Shown piece by piece: positions 8,010 through 16,857 of a stretch of 64,000 nt of DNA. This DNA comes from Pseudanabaena biceps (GTDB taxonomy: Bacteria; Cyanobacteriota; Cyanobacteriia; Pseudanabaenales; Pseudanabaenaceae). Location: positions 1,537,001-1,601,000 of the forward strand of contig JAATWA010000001.1 of assembly GCA_013361095.1 (NCBI GenBank), written 5' to 3'. Every line of letters starts with the position of its first letter. Within the stretch, counting starts at the first letter, position 1. The position numbers and the translations under genes were made by a program. The notes beneath the pieces were generated by a model. It was not told the DNA's origin. It searched no databases and worked only from the letters and a program-made list of their open reading frames with translations.

Positions 8010-8037
8010 ATTTCTTAAAGATTTTATAGAAATAATC

Positions 8038-8886
8038 ATGGAAATATTAAATTGGTTTACAGAGCCTTTGCAGTTCGGGTTTATGGTAAAGGCGATTTGG
8101 ATTAGTGCCTTGGTGGGAATTGTCTGCTCCGCGCTATCTTGCTTCATGATCTTGAAAGGCTGGGCATTAATGGGAGATGCAGTTTCCCATGCCGTATTAC
8201 CCGGTGTAGTTCTTGCGTATGTGATGAATATTCCCTTTGCAATCGGGGCGTTTGTATTTGGAGTCGGGTCTGTAGTTGCGATCGGCTTTATCAAATCGAA
8301 TACGCGCATTAGAGAAGATACGGTGATTGGTTTAGTATTTACGGGATTATTTGCCTTTGGGATAGTGTTAATCTCTAAGGTCAAAAGTACCGTTGACTTA
8401 GGGCATATTCTCTTTGGTAATGTCTTGGGGATTTCTGATGCTGACATCCTGCAAACTGTGATTATTAGCGTGATTACCCTAGTTACCCTAGCGATTTTAC
8501 GCAAAGATTTAGTTCTGTTTTGCTTTGACGCTACCCATGCTCGTTCTATTGGTTTAAATACTACTTTTCTATATTATGTCCTTCTATCTGTACTATCACT
8601 AACTGCCGTAGCAGGTTTACAGACAGTCGGTATTATTCTAGTCGTGGCGATGTTGATTACTCCTGGGGCAACTGCTTATTTATTAAGCGATCGCTTTGAC
8701 CACATGATGCTAATTGCAATAGCTTCGGGAATGTTTTCTAGTGTGATGGGAACTTATATTAGTTATCACATAGATGGCTCAACGGGCGGTTGTATCGTGG
8801 TTTTGCAAACTTTACTATTTCTGATGGCGATGACTTTTGCACCAAAGCATGGAATGCTAGCCAAAGCTAGACATTCGCATCAATAA
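8038..8886 (+). CDS. mntB: Manganese ABC transporter permease
   Basis: This 282-residue integral membrane protein of the zinc/manganese/iron ABC-3 permease family has seven to nine hydrophobic segments and the family segments LKGWALMGDAVSHAVLPGVV and LQTVGIILVVAMLITPGATA. I chose the ATG at 8038 (MEILNWFTEPLQFGFMVKA). An in-frame TTG at 8002 would place the first codons inside the upstream palindrome and is unlikely. Its last nine nucleotides lie in the left arm of the downstream hairpin. Confidence 0.93.
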   Translation: MEILNWFTEPLQFGFMVKAIWISALVGIVCSALSCFMILKGWALMGDAVSHAVLPGVVLAYVMNIPFAIGAFVFGVGSVVAIGFIKSNTRIREDTVIGLVFTGLFAFGIVLISKVKSTVDLGHILFGNVLGISDADILQTVIISVITLVTLAILRKDLVLFCFDATHARSIGLNTTFLYYVLLSVLSLTAVAGLQTVGIILVVAMLITPGATAYLLSDRFDHMMLIAIASGMFSSVMGTYISYHIDGSTGGCIVVLQTLLFLMAMTFAPKHGMLAKARHSHQ

Positions 8887-8924
8887 AAAAGGGAGGCGCA
8901 AAGCGCCTCCCTTTTTTATTGATG
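8878..8924. terminator. Perfect hairpin between convergent mntB and hemH
   Basis: The 22-bp arms (CATCAATAAAAAAGGGAGGC and its complement) around an AAA loop begin in the last codons of mntB and end just before the hemH stop codon. It probably terminates transcription in both directions. Confidence 0.8.
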
Positions 8925-8927
8925 GAT

Positions 8928-9941
8928 TTAAACCGCAATCGCCGTTTTCTCCTTTTTACCTAGTGACTCCACAATTAGTTCGGCGAGATCGTTAATAAAA
9001 ATAGGATGACTATTCAGCGCAGGAACCCGATTGAAGTTGTGAATGCCAGCTTCTTCGGCAACTTCTCGATATTCAATATCGATTTCTTGCAAAGTCTCAA
9101 TATGCTCTGACACAAAACTGATGGGAACTACTAAAAGGTCGTTAACTCCACGCTTTGCCAATTTTTGGATCGCTTCTTCTGTATAGGGTTGTAGCCACTC
9201 TACTGGCCCCACACGGCTTTGGTAAGCGAGGGTATGGGCATTGTAGCGATGATGGTCGCGACGGAGAGATTTCATAATTCCATCGACACAGTTTTCCATC
9301 TCTGATTGATAAGGATCACCATACTTAGTGACATATTTAACAGGGACTCCATGGGCGCTGAAGAAAATATGCACATTCTCTGGCTCGTCAAATTCCTGCA
9401 ACTTGCCATCAATCAACTCATTCATCGCTCTGATATAGCCAGCCCGACCATACCAAGACTCAATCGTAATTTTGTCGATCGCTTGTAATGCGGGATCAGC
9501 TTCCCAAAGTTCATCTAACTTCTTGATGCTAGAACCAGTTGTACTAATCGAATATTGCGGATAAAGCGGCAGTACGACGAGCTGAGTAATCCCATCCTCT
9601 TTAATTTGGGCGATCGCTTCTTCAGTGTAGGGATGCCAATAGCGCATCGCCACATAGACTTTTGCTTCCACACCTCGACGCTGTAGGGCATTCTCAATAT
9701 TTTCGCCTTGCTCCTCGGTAAGGACGCGCAAAGGCGAGCCACCACCGATCATCGCGTAATTTTCTTGACTAATCGGCGCACGGCTAGCGGCAATTAGAGA
9801 AGCGATCGGCTTTTGTAAAAAGGGAATGGGGAGACGAATAATCTCTGGATCGGCGAATAAGTTATACAAGAAAAGATAGACATCTTCTAACTTTTCTGGA
9901 CCGCCTAGATTGAGCAGCATTACGCCAATACGACCAGACAT
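8928..9941 (-). CDS. hemH: Ferrochelatase lacking the CAB-like C-terminal domain
   Basis: Ferrochelatase inserts Fe2+ into protoporphyrin IX, the last step of heme synthesis. The 337-residue protein has the N-terminal [10 protein letters not shown] motif, the metal-site histidine in FFSAHGVP (H197), the [13 protein letters not shown] segment and a glutamate in [11 protein letters not shown]. Most cyanobacterial ferrochelatases are about 390 residues because a Pro-rich linker and a CAB-like helix follow the catalytic core. Here the protein stops after [13 protein letters not shown]. The bases after the stop are a hairpin, so there is no sign of a frameshifted tail. Confidence 0.95.
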   Translation of the reverse strand: MSGRIGVMLLNLGGPEKLEDVYLFLYNLFADPEIIRLPIPFLQKPIASLIAASRAPISQENYAMIGGGSPLRVLTEEQGENIENALQRRGVEAKVYVAMRYWHPYTEEAIAQIKEDGITQLVVLPLYPQYSISTTGSSIKKLDELWEADPALQAIDKITIESWYGRAGYIRAMNELIDGKLQEFDEPENVHIFFSAHGVPVKYVTKYGDPYQSEMENCVDGIMKSLRRDHHRYNAHTLAYQSRVGPVEWLQPYTEEAIQKLAKRGVNDLLVVPISFVSEHIETLQEIDIEYREVAEEAGIHNFNRVPALNSHPIFINDLAELIVESLGKKEKTAIAV

Positions 9942-10094
9942 AAAACAGTTTCCTAAATTTTTATAAATAAATAAATGAGATTAAATAATATTTGCGAAAA
10001 AGATTGCGGCATATATTCTGCAATCTTTCTCATTTTTATAGATAGATAGCCCCTAAGCCCCGTAGCACTCGCACAGCGATCACTATAGGTCTTA

Positions 10095-10125
10095 GGGTTT
10101 TATATTTAATTGTGCCTAGCTACTT
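10095..10125 (+). repeat. Conserved end sequence of a dispersed element
   Basis: The 31 nt starting GGGTTTTATATTTAATTG and ending CTAGCTACTT recur at 32445-32475 with four differences and at 35071-35101 with about six. At those two sites they directly follow a palindrome. Here the preceding DNA is only loosely palindromic (CCCTAAG and CTTAGGG). Nothing else was recognised in 9942-10193. Confidence 0.55.
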
Positions 10126-10193
10126 AAATATTAGTTCAAGCTAGAAGCTAAATGTGGACTTCTGCCCCATAACCAGTAAGTGATAGTAATCCG

Positions 10194-10580
10194 CTATTGC
10201 TTGTCTAACCATTGCTTGACACAGGCTTCTAGCAAATCTATGTCCAAAGGCTTTGTCAGATAATCATCACAACCCGATGCGATCGCCGATTCTTTGTCTC
10301 CCTTCATGGCGTGGGCTGTCACCGCCACAATGGGAATTTTGGCAGTGCGATCGCTAGCTTTGAGCTGTCTGGCAACTTCCCAACCATCCACTTCAGGCAG
10401 AGATAGATCTAGCAAAATCAAGTCGGGTTGATTAGTTTCTAGCCAATCCAAAGCCGCCCGTCCATCTTGGATACAAGTTACTAAATATCCTGAATCTTGA
10501 AACACTTGCTCTACCAAAACTTGGTTATCAGGAGCGTCTTCAACTACCAAAATGAGTGGCTGGCGATTAAATACGGGCAT
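10194..10580 (-). CDS. CheY-like single-domain response regulator
   Basis: The 128-residue protein, read from the ATG at 10580 (MPVFNRQPLILVVEDAPDN), is one receiver domain. The acidic pair is E14/D15, the phosphoacceptor is D58 in LLDLSLPEVDGWE, the conserved threonine is T88 and the lysine is K110 in TKPLD. There is no output domain, so it probably relays phosphate or acts by protein contact. An upstream in-frame start at 10661 would lie wholly within the preceding DUF362 gene. The chosen start overlaps that gene by 14 bp, which suggests translational coupling. The partner kinase is not in the window. Confidence 0.88.
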   Translation of the reverse strand: MPVFNRQPLILVVEDAPDNQVLVEQVFQDSGYLVTCIQDGRAALDWLETNQPDLILLDLSLPEVDGWEVARQLKASDRTAKIPIVAVTAHAMKGDKESAIASGCDDYLTKPLDIDLLEACVKQWLDKQ

Positions 10581-11535
10581 AGTTGCTGAGCGGTTCTTTG
10601 ATGAATTTAATATAGAGATGTTTGAAGGTGGAACGTAAGACTCTAGGCATTCCAAAGTCAATGGCTAGCATAGTAGTCGGCAATTTCCAGTCGCTAACTT
10701 GCAGTTGTGATATTGGTGTGCCGATGACAGCGATCGCATCTAGATCCTTACTGCATAGCCCAGATCGCATCGCTGCCGCTACGGTGGGTACATCTTGAGG
10801 CTTTACACCGAGAATATCTACCATAACGCGATCGAGGGCAAATACATCACAGGAAGCCGCCAGAACCCCTAAATTCTTTGGTTCTCCGCCACTAGGGCCA
10901 TTACCTTCATGCCCAATGATGCCATCGAGAATCGTCAGTTCAGGGTTAATGGTACGCGCTGTTTCTACTAACATTTGCGCGAATCTTTCCACATCTTTAC
11001 CCGCTTCCATATGCCACCAAGCTTTCATTTTGCCAGGGACGCAACCAAATAAATTTTTGACTCCGAGGGTGAGCGTTAGTTGCATATGGGATTTCACCTT
11101 GGGCAAATTAATCACCACATCAGCATCCATCGCTTCTTTACTCAGCCGCAAGTTATGTAACTCTCCAGAGCCTTGGGTTTCGTAACGCTTGCCATGAAAT
11201 TCGACAATCGGAATTCCCAGTTCTTCGGCAAGGGGTAAAAGTCCATTGGCTTTGGCAATTCCCTTAACGCTCCCAAAAGCAGGACTATCCCCTAAGAATG
11301 GCTTACCTCCCGCCTCTTGCACCATTTTAGCCACGCAATAAACCAATTCAGGACGAGTAGTACATTCCTTAGTTGGTCGAGAGCCTGTCAGCAAATTGGG
11401 CTTAAGGAGAACGCGATCGCCTGCTTTAACGATGCTAGACATACCTCCTAGTGGCTCCAGTACTGCCTCCAAAGCTTGCATTAGTGAAGCAATTTCATAG
11501 CTAGAGGTATGCAAAAGACTGACAGTTGGTTTCAT
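10567..11535 (-). CDS. DUF362 domain protein
   Basis: The 322-residue soluble protein of the DUF362 family has the family segments VLLKPNLL, FLGDSPAFGSV, VVINLPKVKSHMQLTLTLGVKN and the FGCVPG turn. Some DUF362 proteins carry ferredoxin-like 4Fe-4S motifs, but no CxxCxxC cluster motif is seen here. The molecular function of this form is unknown to me. Its 3' end overlaps the response-regulator gene, so the two probably form an operon. Confidence 0.85.
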   Translation of the reverse strand: MKPTVSLLHTSSYEIASLMQALEAVLEPLGGMSSIVKAGDRVLLKPNLLTGSRPTKECTTRPELVYCVAKMVQEAGGKPFLGDSPAFGSVKGIAKANGLLPLAEELGIPIVEFHGKRYETQGSGELHNLRLSKEAMDADVVINLPKVKSHMQLTLTLGVKNLFGCVPGKMKAWWHMEAGKDVERFAQMLVETARTINPELTILDGIIGHEGNGPSGGEPKNLGVLAASCDVFALDRVMVDILGVKPQDVPTVAAAMRSGLCSKDLDAIAVIGTPISQLQVSDWKLPTTMLAIDFGMPRVLRSTFKHLYIKFIKEPLSNYARI

Positions 11536-11590
11536 GACAATTTCTAGAAGGTGATTGGTCAGCGAACTACCTAAAATATAACTTATGCCA

Positions 11591-11640
11591 ACCCAAGAAA
11601 TTCTTGGAGGCGCGATGCGCCTCCAAGAATTTCTTGGGTT
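11591..11640. repeat. Palindrome with GGAGGCGC core
   Basis: The arms AACCCAAGAAATTCTTGGAG and complement surround a GCGC-centred loop with no mismatch. It is one of a pair with the palindrome at 11660-11698 in the gap between accA and the DUF362 gene. Confidence 0.75.
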
Positions 11641-11659
11641 TTATAGCGCTTTTATAAAC

Positions 11660-11698
11660 AAGGATGGTTTCCCCGCCGAAGGCGGGGAAACCATCCTT
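11660..11698 (-). terminator. Hairpin downstream of accA
   Basis: The 18-bp arms AAGGATGGTTTCCCCGCC and complement flank a GAA loop and lie 18 bp past the accA stop. The core differs (CCCCGCC), so it is either a different subfamily or an ordinary terminator. Confidence 0.7.
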
Positions 11699-11716
11699 AA
11701 TATTTAACGAATAACT

Positions 11717-12682
11717 TCAGGACTCCAGAAATACGCCCATCTTACGGAATTTTTGATAGCGTAGCTCCTGTAACGCTTGGACATCTAGTTTACTCAAACG
11801 CTCTAGATTTTCCATAATCGCGGCTTTAAGATTTTCAGCAGCCTGTAGTGGCGATCGATGCGCTCCGCCTAGAGGCTCATCAATTACATAATCGACAACA
11901 CCTAAACGTAATAGATCAGGAGCCGTAATTTTGAGAGCCTCCGCCGCTTTACCCGCCTTAGCCGAATCTCTCCAAAGAATCGCCGCACAAGCTTCGGGCG
12001 TAGCAACTGTATAAACTGAATTTTCAAACATCATGATCTGATCACCAATGCCGATGCCCAAGGCTCCACCCGATCCGCCTTCGCCAATCACAGTGCAGAT
12101 AATCGGCACGCGCAACCCAAACATCTGGCGCAAATTCGCCGCGATCGCCTCTCCTTGTCCCTGTTCTTCCGCCGACACCCCAGGATAAGCCCCAGGCGTA
12201 TCGATCAAAGTAATGATTGGCAAGCTAAATCGGTTAGCGTGATCCATCAGTCGTGACGCCTTGCGATAGCCCCCTGGAGAAGCCATCCCAAAGTTACGGG
12301 TCATATTGTCTTTAGTGTCGCGTCCCTTTTGATGTCCCAAAATTACTACAGGGCGATCGCTAATGCGGGCAAGTCCACCAACCAGTGCCGAGTCATCATT
12401 TCCTCGGCGATCGCCATGCAACTCCATCCACTCATCAGTAATTGCCTGCACATAGTCGAGGGTACTAGGACGACGGGGATGCCTGGCAATCTGCATTCTT
12501 TGCATAGCACCCAAGCCCGAAAAAATCTCTCGCCGCAAAAGCTCTGCTCGTTGCTCTAGCAGATGAATCTGTTCCACCATATCGACATCGTTGTCATTGG
12601 CGAGTTCGCGAATTTGGGAGATCCGATTTTCTAGCTCAACGATTGGCTTTTCAAAGTCAAGGAGGATTTGGCGATCGGCCAT
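11717..12682 (-). CDS. accA: Acetyl-CoA carboxylase carboxyltransferase subunit alpha
   Basis: AccA pairs with AccD to transfer the carboxyl group from carboxybiotin to acetyl-CoA, the committed step of fatty-acid synthesis. The 321-residue protein begins [15 protein letters not shown] and has a coiled N-terminal helix, [13 protein letters not shown], the [16 protein letters not shown] loop, the oxyanion segment [12 protein letters not shown] and the [11 protein letters not shown] stretch. Length and motifs are typical. It appears monocistronic, with a palindrome on each side. Confidence 0.96.
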   Translation of the reverse strand: MADRQILLDFEKPIVELENRISQIRELANDNDVDMVEQIHLLEQRAELLRREIFSGLGAMQRMQIARHPRRPSTLDYVQAITDEWMELHGDRRGNDDSALVGGLARISDRPVVILGHQKGRDTKDNMTRNFGMASPGGYRKASRLMDHANRFSLPIITLIDTPGAYPGVSAEEQGQGEAIAANLRQMFGLRVPIICTVIGEGGSGGALGIGIGDQIMMFENSVYTVATPEACAAILWRDSAKAGKAAEALKITAPDLLRLGVVDYVIDEPLGGAHRSPLQAAENLKAAIMENLERLSKLDVQALQELRYQKFRKMGVFLES

Positions 12683-12757
12683 GATGCAATTTTGTATATT
12701 AGATACCAGTTCTCAGATTAGCAGACAAAGCGCTAGGTACACATCGCTATTAAAATC

Positions 12758-12802
12758 CAAGAATTAGTAGTGCGGCGCTAAGCGCCGCACTACTAATTCT
12801 TG
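12758..12802. repeat. GC-core palindrome upstream of accA
   Basis: The 22-bp arms CAAGAATTAGTAGTGCGGCG and complement are perfect around a single-base centre. The flank GCGCTAGGTACACATCGCTATTAAAATCC resembles the left end of the longer element at 34997-35101. Confidence 0.7.
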
Positions 12803-12865
12803 AGGGGCAAAGGGGTATAGTTTATTTTGGGATTAATTAATATTTAAAAGATCTGGTGGTATTTT

Positions 12866-13486
12866 ATGGCACTTAAGCTTGGCAAAATCGAGATTGGCTA
12901 TCGTCTGCTCATTTCGATGGTGGCGATCGCGATCGCCTATGGATTTTTGGGCAGTGAGCTATGTAAATCAATGTGGGCTAACAATTATCTGAACTCCTTC
13001 CTACTGCTGGCGCTGAGTGTGGCGGGAACCTTTGCCATACCTCAAAGCTTGGGTGGACTGTTAGCCGCGATCGCCTCAGTCGCTACCGTTTATTGGCAAT
13101 CATCTAACCTCACCTATACCATTGCCAGCGCGATCGCTTGCCTCGTCATTTATTGGCTGGGTTTTCAAGATATACGTTATGAGTCTGCACCAGACAAAAA
13201 GCTATCTAAAATCGAAATTATGGCGACAGTGATCACAATCGCTTTTACAGTGGCGATCGCCTTGATCATCTCCCAAACGCACCCCCCCTTAAACTTACTG
13301 ACTAGTGTTGCGATCGGCGCGATCGCAGGCGCTATCACCTTAGTGGGTAAACAACTCATATATATAGACTTGTCTCAAAAAGAAATTTGGCGATTATTCG
13401 GTATAGTCAGCGCTAGTAGTTTTGCGATCGGGGTTGTGATTAGAGCAATTATCTATGCCACCACTAAACCACTCATACTTTATTAG
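12866..13486 (+). CDS. Hypothetical integral membrane protein
   Basis: The 206-residue protein has six or more hydrophobic segments, for example 13-27, 44-60, 66-80, 85-97, 118-135 and 141-162. I recognise no family motif. The last 21 nt of the gene form the left arm of a hairpin. It precedes a GT-C-like gene on the same strand, so it may belong to the membrane-glycosylation group. Confidence 0.7.
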   Translation: MALKLGKIEIGYRLLISMVAIAIAYGFLGSELCKSMWANNYLNSFLLLALSVAGTFAIPQSLGGLLAAIASVATVYWQSSNLTYTIASAIACLVIYWLGFQDIRYESAPDKKLSKIEIMATVITIAFTVAIALIISQTHPPLNLLTSVAIGAIAGAITLVGKQLIYIDLSQKEIWRLFGIVSASSFAIGVVIRAIIYATTKPLILY

Positions 13487-13509
13487 CTCTAAAAAAGTAT
13501 GAGTGGTTT
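13466..13509. repeat. Hairpin overlapping the end of the membrane-protein gene
   Basis: The 16-bp arms AAACCACTCATACTTT and AAAGTATGAGTGGTTT flank a 12-nt loop that contains the TAG stop. The arm lies inside coding sequence, and the usual GC core is absent. Confidence 0.7.
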
Positions 13510-13555
13510 CAAAAAGTACCCTTCCAAAATCATAGTTCCAGTCTCAATTACAAAT

Positions 13556-14737
13556 ATGTCCATATCTCTACCGACTGCAAAACATATTTTGCTGACAATG
13601 GCTGTGTGGATTCTGGTTCCCTTTGGGATTTACTTCGCTTCCCATCCTACACATCCAGACTGGTATAAGCATTTTGTTTATCAAGCATGGGGATTTTTGC
13701 AAGGACGGCTCGATATCTGGAATTTGCCCTCTTATTATGTGGATTTAATTTATTGGCAAGACAAAATTTATCTTCCTAATCCTCCTTTACCTTCAATTTT
13801 ATTAGTACCTTTTGTGGCAATCTGGGGAATTGCTACCGAACAAATCCGCGTATGTATGTTGGTAGGAGCGATCGATGTGTTTTTGGTGTGGATATTACTA
13901 GGCAAGATGGGTTTCCAAGGGGCTTTACGGATTGGATTAAGCATTCTTTACGGGTTCGGGACGGTTCATTACAGCGCTAGTATCATTGGCACAATTTGGT
14001 TCTATGCCCATGTTGTTGCAGAATTGGGGATGCTGTTAGCATTAGTAGAATTTTTTGGGAAACGAAGATTTGCGTTGATTGGATTTTGCATGGGATTAGC
14101 TTTCTTATCCCGCCAAGCCACTGTTTTAGGCTCATTATTTTTCTTGGGTTGGCTCATATGGGAACGTCCAGAGCGCTGGGTTTATAAAGGAATTAGCTTT
14201 GGCTTGGGGTTCGCACCGCTTTTTGGATTACAGTCTTGGTTTAATTGGGCAAGGTTTGGCGATCCGAGGGAGTCGGGCTATATGCTCCAAAACTATTATT
14301 CATCGGTGCAAGCGCCCGAAATTAAGAAGTATGGTCTTTTTAATACCGCCTATATTCCCAAACATCTCAAGCTAATTTTTATGGGAATGCCTGATTTTCT
14401 GCCTAAGTTTCCCTTTGTGCGCCCCAATCCTGAAGGGATGAATATTTGGCTAACCACGCCTGCATTTTTTGCATTGTTAGCTGCTAATTGGTTGGATGTG
14501 TTAGTGGTTTTAGCTGGGTTATCTGCCTTTGCCATCTCCTTGCCAGCAATGATCTACACGGCGACAGGGTGGGTTCAGTTTGGTTATCGTTATGCTCTCG
14601 ATTATTTACCTTTTCTATTTTTGGCGATCGCCAGTGGTTTACAGAGAATGCCTAAGGTTTTGGCATGGATACTGATTGTTGCGTCTGTTTTAGTAAATAT
14701 CTGGGGCGTATATTGGTCAGTCAAATTAGGCTGGTGA
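13556..14737 (+). CDS. GT-C-like multispanning membrane glycosyltransferase
   Basis: The 393-residue protein has about ten hydrophobic helices and a first large loop with HPDWYKHFVYQAWGF and PNPPLPSILLVP. This layout resembles GT-C enzymes that use polyprenyl-phosphate sugars. I chose the ATG at 13556 (MSISLPTAKHILL). The ATG at 13499 lies in the arm of the preceding hairpin. The exact donor and acceptor cannot be read from sequence. It is followed by the convergent PIG-V-like gene after 10 bp. Confidence 0.65.
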   Translation: MSISLPTAKHILLTMAVWILVPFGIYFASHPTHPDWYKHFVYQAWGFLQGRLDIWNLPSYYVDLIYWQDKIYLPNPPLPSILLVPFVAIWGIATEQIRVCMLVGAIDVFLVWILLGKMGFQGALRIGLSILYGFGTVHYSASIIGTIWFYAHVVAELGMLLALVEFFGKRRFALIGFCMGLAFLSRQATVLGSLFFLGWLIWERPERWVYKGISFGLGFAPLFGLQSWFNWARFGDPRESGYMLQNYYSSVQAPEIKKYGLFNTAYIPKHLKLIFMGMPDFLPKFPFVRPNPEGMNIWLTTPAFFALLAANWLDVLVVLAGLSAFAISLPAMIYTATGWVQFGYRYALDYLPFLFLAIASGLQRMPKVLAWILIVASVLVNIWGVYWSVKLGW

Positions 14738-14747
14738 ATTATTGCGA

Positions 14748-16124
14748 CTAATATAACCATTGAGATCTGGCAAATAAATCAATGGCATATATTGCTAACC
14801 ATCCGAATACGATTACCACGATCCCATAAGAAATAACAAATGTGCCAATAATTTCTTCGAGCATGATATAAAAAGGCAAAATCAAACCGATATAACGAGC
14901 ATTCGATAACCAAAAAGATTGAGAAGCAATAACGACCCACTGAGCAACAGTCCATGATAATAACTCATAGGATATTTTTTTCTTTTTATGGAACATCAAA
15001 TAAACATAAAGAATTACAACTATTGGCAATAAAATTGTTGAAGCCTGATCAATATAAGTCGTTATGCTGTCCAGCCAATCCCCTTTGATCATGCTGCTTG
15101 TATTGTAAATATATTGATTGATTGGATTGAATACTTCTTTATTCCAAATATTTTTCATAAATACTTTGTAATAAAAGGGATCGCCAAATACCCAAGCATT
15201 AATTGAAAGGTAAATCATAGTTCCCATTGGTATAACTAAGGATTGAAATAGGGCGTATTTGTTGGTCTGCCATAGTTTATTTTTTAGGAAATGTGCAAGA
15301 TAGGGAATGATACAGAGCAATCCTAGAGATCTCGTAAGTGCCGCACAAAAACCAGCAATAACGGCTAAAGAGTATTGTCTTTTTTCCAAAAAGTAGAGAA
15401 ACAAAGCTGTTGTTGCCAAAAATACGCCTTCCGTATAAACCATATTGAAATAGATCGCAATTGGCGTAAGAAAGAGAAGTCCCATAATCTGCCACACTTT
15501 GCGCTTCTCAAATCCTGCTTCCAAAAGAAACATCGCAAAGGCTATATGTCCGATCGCCGAACCGATGTTTGAAATTACTAACCCTGTTAAATAAGGATTG
15601 CCAAAAATGGGTGTCAATAAGCGAATTAGCAAAGGATAGAAGGGGAAAAAGACAATAAATTCTACGCCTTCCCCTGCACTTTGATAGCCATGCTGTGATA
15701 GGAAAATATAGTGATGGGCATCATTGTAGCTAAATCGATTTAGAGCATCCTCCCATTTGAGGTTTGGGTAGTTGAGCATTAGAGCCTTCGCCATCATTGC
15801 TACTAGAATAATTTGATACAAAAGCGCGATAGCAATTATGGCTTTTGGGGTGACAAGATATGATTTGGCAATAGCAATTAATTTAGAAATTAAAGGATTA
15901 GAGAAAATACCTCGATTATCTTGATTTTTTTGAAAGCGATCGCCTGCTTCATTTATAAAATTAATGTCAGGCAAGCATAATTTTGGGCGTTGATCATCTA
16001 AAGTCTGATTAAAAATGCGACTAGTGAAGAAATTTTGGCAAACTTCACACCGATATTTGCGATCGCCTGCAATTGTTTTTCCACAATCTTGAAACTCTGT
16101 ACTCTCACATAGAGGACATTCCAT
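14748..16124 (-). CDS. PIG-V-like mannosyltransferase with N-terminal zinc ribbon
   Basis: The 458-residue membrane protein resembles the PIG-V/GPI mannosyltransferase 2 family, with the luminal loop FSYNDAHHYIFLSQHGYQS, then VFFPFYPLLIRLL, and about nine further helices. It is unusual in carrying a short zinc ribbon before the first helix, with CPLC at 3-6 and CEVC at 26-29. The family uses polyprenyl-phosphate-mannose. The substrate here is unknown. It is the only leftward gene between the GT-C-like gene and the VTT gene. Confidence 0.75.
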   Translation of the reverse strand: MECPLCESTEFQDCGKTIAGDRKYRCEVCQNFFTSRIFNQTLDDQRPKLCLPDINFINEAGDRFQKNQDNRGIFSNPLISKLIAIAKSYLVTPKAIIAIALLYQIILVAMMAKALMLNYPNLKWEDALNRFSYNDAHHYIFLSQHGYQSAGEGVEFIVFFPFYPLLIRLLTPIFGNPYLTGLVISNIGSAIGHIAFAMFLLEAGFEKRKVWQIMGLLFLTPIAIYFNMVYTEGVFLATTALFLYFLEKRQYSLAVIAGFCAALTRSLGLLCIIPYLAHFLKNKLWQTNKYALFQSLVIPMGTMIYLSINAWVFGDPFYYKVFMKNIWNKEVFNPINQYIYNTSSMIKGDWLDSITTYIDQASTILLPIVVILYVYLMFHKKKKISYELLSWTVAQWVVIASQSFWLSNARYIGLILPFYIMLEEIIGTFVISYGIVVIVFGWLAIYAIDLFARSQWLY

Positions 16125-16191
16125 TTTTAGTAAATTTTAACTATCTTTTTCAGAAAAATGATATCTTAATTTAACGTAAGCAACGTAAATA

Positions 16192-16857
16192 ATGAAGAAA
16201 AAAATTTTAGTTGTGGTCGCTATTATTCTCACAATCATTACGGGCTGGATTACTTTTATCCATATCGATTGGTTTAGTCAAATTCAGCAAATTGTGAAAA
16301 CATCAGGAATATGGGGATCAGTAATTTTTGTGATCGCCTATGCGATCGCTACTTTGTTGATTTTACCTGTGACCGCTTTAAATATTGCAGGTGGAGCGCT
16401 CTATGGCGGATTTGAAGGATTACTACTTACATCAGCTGGGGCTTTAACATCAGCTTTTATGGGATTTGTTTTGGCGCGTTGGCTTGGTAATAAATGGATT
16501 CCAAGTGACAAGAGTGAATCAAACATAAGTAAAAATTTAGTATCGGGTGGAATTGGCTATGCTTTTGCCGCGAGGCTATTTCCCCTAATTCCCTACGGGT
16601 TAGTTAGCTTTGCCGCAGGATTGAGTCCCATCAAGCACCGAGACTATCTGATCGGAACTTTATTGGGGACCCCTTTGGGAATTGCTCCCTTTGTGTTACT
16701 GGGTAGTACGGGAGTACAAGTAACTAGTAGCCATGATGTGCGACCTTTATTAGCTAGTAGCTTAGGACTAGCGATATTAGTTGTGGTGGGTACATGGTAT
16801 GGCTCTAGTCAAAAAGAAGAATTGACTCAAGAAGATTATGCAGAAGCTAAAAAATGA
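16192..16857 (+). CDS. TVP38/TMEM64 (VTT domain) membrane protein
   Basis: The 221-residue protein has a lead helix at about 5-22 and the VTT/SNARE-associated core: LPVTALNIAGGALYGGFEG, a G-x-x-x-G-rich re-entrant stretch and the signature ARLFPLIPYGLVSFAAGLS. Some DedA/VTT families move lipids or polyprenyl phosphates across membranes, which would suit its position directly before a PMT-like enzyme (inference). Its 3' end overlaps the next gene by 20 bp. Confidence 0.85.
   Translation: MKKKILVVVAIILTIITGWITFIHIDWFSQIQQIVKTSGIWGSVIFVIAYAIATLLILPVTALNIAGGALYGGFEGLLLTSAGALTSAFMGFVLARWLGNKWIPSDKSESNISKNLVSGGIGYAFAARLFPLIPYGLVSFAAGLSPIKHRDYLIGTLLGTPLGIAPFVLLGSTGVQVTSSHDVRPLLASSLGLAILVVVGTWYGSSQKEELTQEDYAEAKK

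Noticed and set aside
8002..8037. Upstream TTG start for mntB
   Set aside because: The added codons lie partly in the right arm of a palindrome, and the ATG at 8038 gives the normal permease N-terminus.
5258..8886. Assignment of the transporter as a zinc (ZnuABC) system on the basis of the Zur-like box
   Set aside because: The binding protein lacks the His-rich loop of ZnuA and shares ligand and disulfide positions with MntC at a constant offset of 7. The box is compatible with several Fur-family regulators.
10581..10661. Longer N-terminus for the response regulator
   Set aside because: The extra codons overlap the DUF362 gene, and receiver domains begin close to the chosen ATG.
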